DNA from: JAUUZT01 sp964654015
GTDB taxonomy: Bacteria > Chloroflexota > Dehalococcoidia > GIF9 > AB-539-J10
Reading direction: 5' to 3'
Assembly (NCBI GenBank): GCA_964654015.1
Contig: CAZZHQ010000103.1
Span: 1 to 8,800 of the forward strand
DNA: 8,800 bases
The notes beneath the pieces are model-generated. The model did not search any database and was not told where the DNA came from. It saw nothing but the letters and a program-made list of their open reading frames with translations. How positions within the stretch are numbered: the first letter of the stretch is position 1; the number at the start of each line of letters is the position of its first letter. Made by a program: the position numbers and the translations under genes. Shown here piece by piece: positions 5,972-8,800 of this stretch.

Positions 5972-7816
5972 ATGGGTACTTATACTGGTAGCTTGCTCAG
6001 GGTAAATCTGTCAAAGAAGTCGATAAACAGGGAAAATATAGCTGAAGATGTTCGACGGGCTTTTATCGGGGGCAGGGGTCTAGGCGTTAAATATTTGTTT
6101 GATGAGCTTCGCCCCGGTATTGATTCGCTGGGACCGGATAATAAGCTTCTTTTAGTCACTGGTCCTCTTGCAGGTACGCATGCTTTAAGTTTCTCACGCT
6201 GGATAGCAATGACCAAAAGCCCTCTTACCGGTGGGATAATGCGGTCAGTAGGTGGCGGGGACTTCGGGGCATGGATGAAATTTGCCGGTTTTGATTTTAT
6301 TATCATTGAGGGAAGTTCTGAGACTCCAGTTTATCTAAATATAGATGCAGAGGAAGCGAGATTAATTCCAGCCGCAGATCTCTGGGGTTTAGATACCGAA
6401 GAAACCCAAAAAAGGCTAAAAATGGTGCATGGCGTTAATACAAGAGTTGCGTGTATAGGTCCAGCCGGGGAAAATCTGGTGCCGTATGCGTGCATTATAA
6501 CCGATTGGAGTGCCGCAGCTCGTGGTGGTGTTGGTACCGTCATGGGCAGCAAAGGGTTAAAAGCAGTTGCAATAAGTAATGTAACGCGACGAGAAAGTAG
6601 CAGTGCAATAAGGGAACTGAGCAAAAAAGAGGCAGCAGTGCTGAAAGACTTGAGTACACCCAAGGCTCTACGAAAATACGGTACCCCTGCCATGTTTCTT
6701 AGATTCTATGATATGGGTATAGTGCCCCTTTACAATTTTCAGGGTGGCAGTTTAGAGGGCCATGAGAACCTGGGGGCAGAGGCTTATTTAGCACTCAAAA
6801 AGGGAGACACAGGTTGCTATGCCTGTTCTGTACATTGTAGTCAGATCCGAGAGGTGCAATATGGAGCGTTTGCAGGATATAAAAACAACGGGCCTGAATA
6901 TGAGACCATATGGGCGTTTGGCGCTAATATAGGAAACATTGATGCCGGCGCGGTTATTGCAGCCGATCGTATATGCGATTTGCTCGGATTGGATACTATT
7001 ACCACAGGAAGTACGATCGGCTTCGCGTATGAATTATTCCAGAGGGGAATATTGTCTAAAAAAGATACGGACGGCCGCGAGTTGGTATGGGGCCAGTATA
7101 AACCTGCGCTGGAATTGATTGAAAGTATCGTAAAGCGTGAAGGTCTCGGAAAGATACTTGCAGAAGGTACAAGGCGAGCCGCAAAAGTTATCGGTCAGGG
7201 ATCTGATGCTTACGCAATGCACGTGAAAGGGCTGGAATTTCCCGCTTACGAGCCACGGGCTATTAAAGGGCAGGCTTTGGATTTCGCTGTCTCCAATATT
7301 GGTGCCAGTCACATGTATGGCCGGGTGCATCAGGAGTTAGCGGGGGATACTTACCCTCGACCGTTAGATCGTCTGGCCGATGAGGGAAAGGGTGATATAG
7401 TGCTCTATAATCAGAAGTTAAATGCCATCAAAGAGACAGGTGTAATGTGTGCTATGATCAGGACATTGCCGTCGTCTTTAACGCAGGAATTCCTCGCTAT
7501 ATCATCAGGAGTTGATGAACTTCGAGATGAGAGCCAGTATGAATTAGTAGGAGAAAGGATAGTTTGCCTGGATCGAGCCTTTAACGTTCGGGAGGGATTT
7601 AGCCGAAAAGACGACACTCTACCATTGCGCATGGTAACTGAGCCTCTAAAAAGTGATAGCTCAGCTAGTGGCCAGATCGTGAGAAAGTTAGATACATTGC
7701 TTGACGAGTATTACGAAGCTGCTGGATATTCACATGACGGCGTTCCTTTACCCGAGACATTACGCAAATTGGGATTGGGGTGGGTTCAAGAAGATCTCTC
7801 TAAGATTACACATTGA
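5972..7816 (+). CDS. Aldehyde:ferredoxin oxidoreductase family tungsto/molybdopterin enzyme
   Basis: This 614-aa protein matches the AOR family over its full length. The N-terminal domain has FIGGRGLGVKYL (31-42), TGPLAGT (63-69), KSPLTGG and GGGDFGAWMKFAGFD. The [4Fe-4S] cluster ligands are C282, C285 and C289 (CYACSVHC) and probably C493. E310 (GPEYET) and H447 match the catalytic Glu313 and His448 of Pyrococcus furiosus AOR. The first pterin motif, DLLGLD, is intact at 336-341. The second, normally DxxGLC, reads ExxVMC at 488-493, and the usual YDPRG is YEPRA. Such enzymes oxidise aldehydes to acids with ferredoxin, or reduce acids, in the cytoplasm of anaerobes; some members act on aromatic rings. 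No small ferredoxin subunit is nearby. GGAG at 5962-5965 lies six bases before ATG 5972. The family is certain, the substrate open. Confidence 0.93.
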   Translation: MGTYTGSLLRVNLSKKSINRENIAEDVRRAFIGGRGLGVKYLFDELRPGIDSLGPDNKLLLVTGPLAGTHALSFSRWIAMTKSPLTGGIMRSVGGGDFGAWMKFAGFDFIIIEGSSETPVYLNIDAEEARLIPAADLWGLDTEETQKRLKMVHGVNTRVACIGPAGENLVPYACIITDWSAAARGGVGTVMGSKGLKAVAISNVTRRESSSAIRELSKKEAAVLKDLSTPKALRKYGTPAMFLRFYDMGIVPLYNFQGGSLEGHENLGAEAYLALKKGDTGCYACSVHCSQIREVQYGAFAGYKNNGPEYETIWAFGANIGNIDAGAVIAADRICDLLGLDTITTGSTIGFAYELFQRGILSKKDTDGRELVWGQYKPALELIESIVKREGLGKILAEGTRRAAKVIGQGSDAYAMHVKGLEFPAYEPRAIKGQALDFAVSNIGASHMYGRVHQELAGDTYPRPLDRLADEGKGDIVLYNQKLNAIKETGVMCAMIRTLPSSLTQEFLAISSGVDELRDESQYELVGERIVCLDRAFNVREGFSRKDDTLPLRMVTEPLKSDSSASGQIVRKLDTLLDEYYEAAGYSHDGVPLPETLRKLGLGWVQEDLSKITH

Positions 7817-7859
7817 AAAAGTTGATCAGCAGCCACATTGAAAATATAAAGGAAATATT

Positions 7860-8675
7860 ATGTCAGGTAAAAAATTTAATATTTTGATAAGCGGTGATGA
7901 TGGGATTTACGCCAGCGGCTTGTGGGAACTTGTCAGGGGCATGTGTGAGGTTGGCGAGGTATTTGTAGTAGCACCGGATAGGGGCTATCCTGGCCAGGGG
8001 ACCGGGGTAACTATGGAGAGAAGTATAAGAGTAAGGGAAGCAAAACCCTATGCTGAGAATATCGGAAAAACAAAATGCTATTCGGTCGAGGGAACACCTT
8101 CGGACTGTATTTTAATAGGCTTGTGTGATCTTGTGAAAACAAAGGTTGATCTTGTAGTTACCGGGATCAACGAAGGCTCCAATGTAGGCGGTGGCGTACT
8201 CTTATCTGGAACGGTGGGAGCTGCATTCCACGGATATCTTCTAGGGATCCCGGCAATGGCAGTAAGTATTGATGGTTTGGAGAATTTTAACTTCGACGCG
8301 GCTGTAAAAACCGCCATTATAATGGCGAAACTATTTAAAAGTAAGAAACTGCCGGATAATACGTTTGTGAGTGTCAGCGTCCCTAATTTACCGATCGGTC
8401 AGATTAAGGGTGTTGATATTACACAACAATTGACAATAGGCTCCTTTTGCGATGTTGTAGACACTGGAGAAGATAATCTGAATACATATTATTGGATTTG
8501 TCGAGTTATGCCCACCAATCCCAAGAAAAATACTGACGCCTGGTCAATTGAACATAATAGAATTGTCATAAATATCTTAGCATTAGGTGGAAAGCTAATG
8601 GGTGGCATCGAGTTATCATCAGTAAAATGGCTATCTGATACTTTAGAACGCAGCCTTGGCATCCGGAATCGGTAA
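7860..8675 (+). CDS. SurE-like 5'/3'-nucleotidase family phosphatase with altered metal site
   Basis: This 271-aa protein, slightly longer than the usual 250, has the SurE fold. It keeps GDDGIYASG (D13, D14), VVAPDR (36-41), GTPSDC (78-83), VVTGINEGSN (N104) and LSGTVGAA (115-122), and the C-terminal half also fits the family (YYWI, NTDAW). SurE proteins are metal-dependent phosphatases that hydrolyse nucleoside monophosphates and other phosphoesters. In the characterised proteins the metal is held by two Asp, a Ser (Ser39 in E. coli) and an Asn. Here the two Asp and the Asn are present, but the Ser position is P44 (GYPGQG in place of RSGAS), and the Asn of the NDDG signature is Gly. Activity may therefore be changed. 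The gene follows the AOR gene by 43 bp, with AAAGGAA at 7848-7854 as ribosome site, so it is probably co-transcribed. Its substrate need not be a nucleotide. Confidence 0.88.
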   Translation: MSGKKFNILISGDDGIYASGLWELVRGMCEVGEVFVVAPDRGYPGQGTGVTMERSIRVREAKPYAENIGKTKCYSVEGTPSDCILIGLCDLVKTKVDLVVTGINEGSNVGGGVLLSGTVGAAFHGYLLGIPAMAVSIDGLENFNFDAAVKTAIIMAKLFKSKKLPDNTFVSVSVPNLPIGQIKGVDITQQLTIGSFCDVVDTGEDNLNTYYWICRVMPTNPKKNTDAWSIEHNRIVINILALGGKLMGGIELSSVKWLSDTLERSLGIRNR

Positions 8676-8761
8676 ATATCATCGTTGCCCATCCCAAGCA
8701 ATGACCATTTCCGTAAACAAATTAGTTTCAATTGACCTCTCCCCCGTAAATTAGTCCATTG
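8676..8761. other. Intergenic segment after the SurE-like gene
   Basis: No gene is seen here. A seven-pair stem, TCGTTGC/GCAATGA (8682-8688 with 8698-8704, one G-U), lies just after the stop. It has no following T-run, so it is at best a weak terminator. TTGACC at 8732-8737 is a good -35 hexamer, but it sits 24 bp before the TATAAT, which is too far for normal sigma70 spacing. Confidence 0.3.
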
Positions 8762-8767
8762 TATAAT
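8762..8767 (+). promoter_or_regulatory. Perfect -10 hexamer, probable promoter of the next gene
   Basis: TATAAT is a perfect consensus -10. Transcription would start near 8774, some 15 bases before a strong ribosome site. No good -35 sits 16-18 bp upstream (the sequence there is C-rich), so an activator or another -35 use would be needed. Confidence 0.42.
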
Positions 8768-8787
8768 TAGGGTCTTCCGGTTAATAA

Positions 8788-8795
8788 GAAGGAGG
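8788..8795 (+). promoter_or_regulatory. Strong Shine-Dalgarno site for a gene beginning just beyond the window
   Basis: GAAGGAGG is followed by ACTCG to the last base. With a five-base spacer the start codon would be the first base after the window. The layout copies the AAGGAGG site of the CrtI-like gene at 3012, so the downstream gene is probably on the same strand. Confidence 0.75.
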
Positions 8796-8800
8796 ACTCG

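Noticed and set aside
5980..6693. Long reverse-strand open frames (5980-6306 and 6331-6693)
   Set aside because: They lie wholly opposite the AOR gene, whose motifs are unmistakable. Their translations show no family signature and no ribosome site supports them.
7809..7844. 11-bp direct repeat CACATTGAAAA (7809-7819 and 7834-7844) around the end of the AOR gene
   Set aside because: It is short, has only two copies and partly lies inside the coding region. It is not flanked by any mobile-element feature, so it is probably chance.
8732..8767. TTGACC paired with TATAAT as a classical promoter
   Set aside because: The spacing is 24 bp, well outside the 16-18 bp range, so only the -10 is reported.

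Overview
The window holds six protein-coding genes, all on the + strand, the first cut by the left edge. In order they are: the C-terminal part of a phytoene-desaturase-like (CrtI/COG1233 type) FAD oxidoreductase; a 206-aa winged-helix protein; a short pyruvate-phosphate-dikinase-like protein with only the ATP-grasp and phosphohistidine domains; a second, complete CrtI-like FAD oxidoreductase; a zinc-dependent medium-chain alcohol dehydrogenase; a tungsten/molybdenum aldehyde:ferredoxin oxidoreductase (AOR) family protein; and a SurE-like phosphatase. That makes six complete genes plus the partial one. No rRNA, tRNA, CRISPR array, transposase or phage gene was recognised.

Organism: the oxygen-sensitive AOR-family enzyme, good Shine-Dalgarno sequences and moderate GC content point to an anaerobic bacterium. 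The mix of CrtI-like oxidoreductases, AOR, group III zinc alcohol dehydrogenase and SurE resembles gene sets in uncultured sediment Chloroflexota (Dehalococcoidia-like). That placement is inference from memory of such genomes and is weak.

Layout: bases 2-2916 form a tight unit (CrtI-like, 42-bp gap, winged-helix gene, 1-bp overlap, dikinase-like gene). A 95-bp AT-rich gap precedes the second CrtI-like gene (3012-4712). A 121-bp gap follows, with a hairpin, a candidate sigma70-type promoter and an AT-rich palindrome. It leads into a three-gene run of alcohol dehydrogenase, AOR and SurE-like (4834-8675) with gaps of about 40 bp. After the SurE-like gene, a perfect TATAAT hexamer and a strong ribosome binding site end exactly at the window edge, so another gene probably starts at the next base.

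How the genes may work together: the alcohol dehydrogenase and AOR could run an alcohol-aldehyde-acid sequence, with NAD and ferredoxin as electron carriers. The CrtI-like enzymes could desaturate, saturate or isomerise a hydrophobic or cyclic substrate. The dikinase-like protein has every ATP-binding residue I could check and the phosphoryl-carrier histidine, but no PEP/pyruvate barrel, so it probably phosphorylates something other than pyruvate. The winged-helix protein translated just before it is a candidate partner or regulator. The SurE-like protein could remove phosphate, although one of its metal ligands is replaced. The combination looks like an uncharacterised catabolic cluster with an ATP-dependent activation step; the substrate cannot be read from the sequence.
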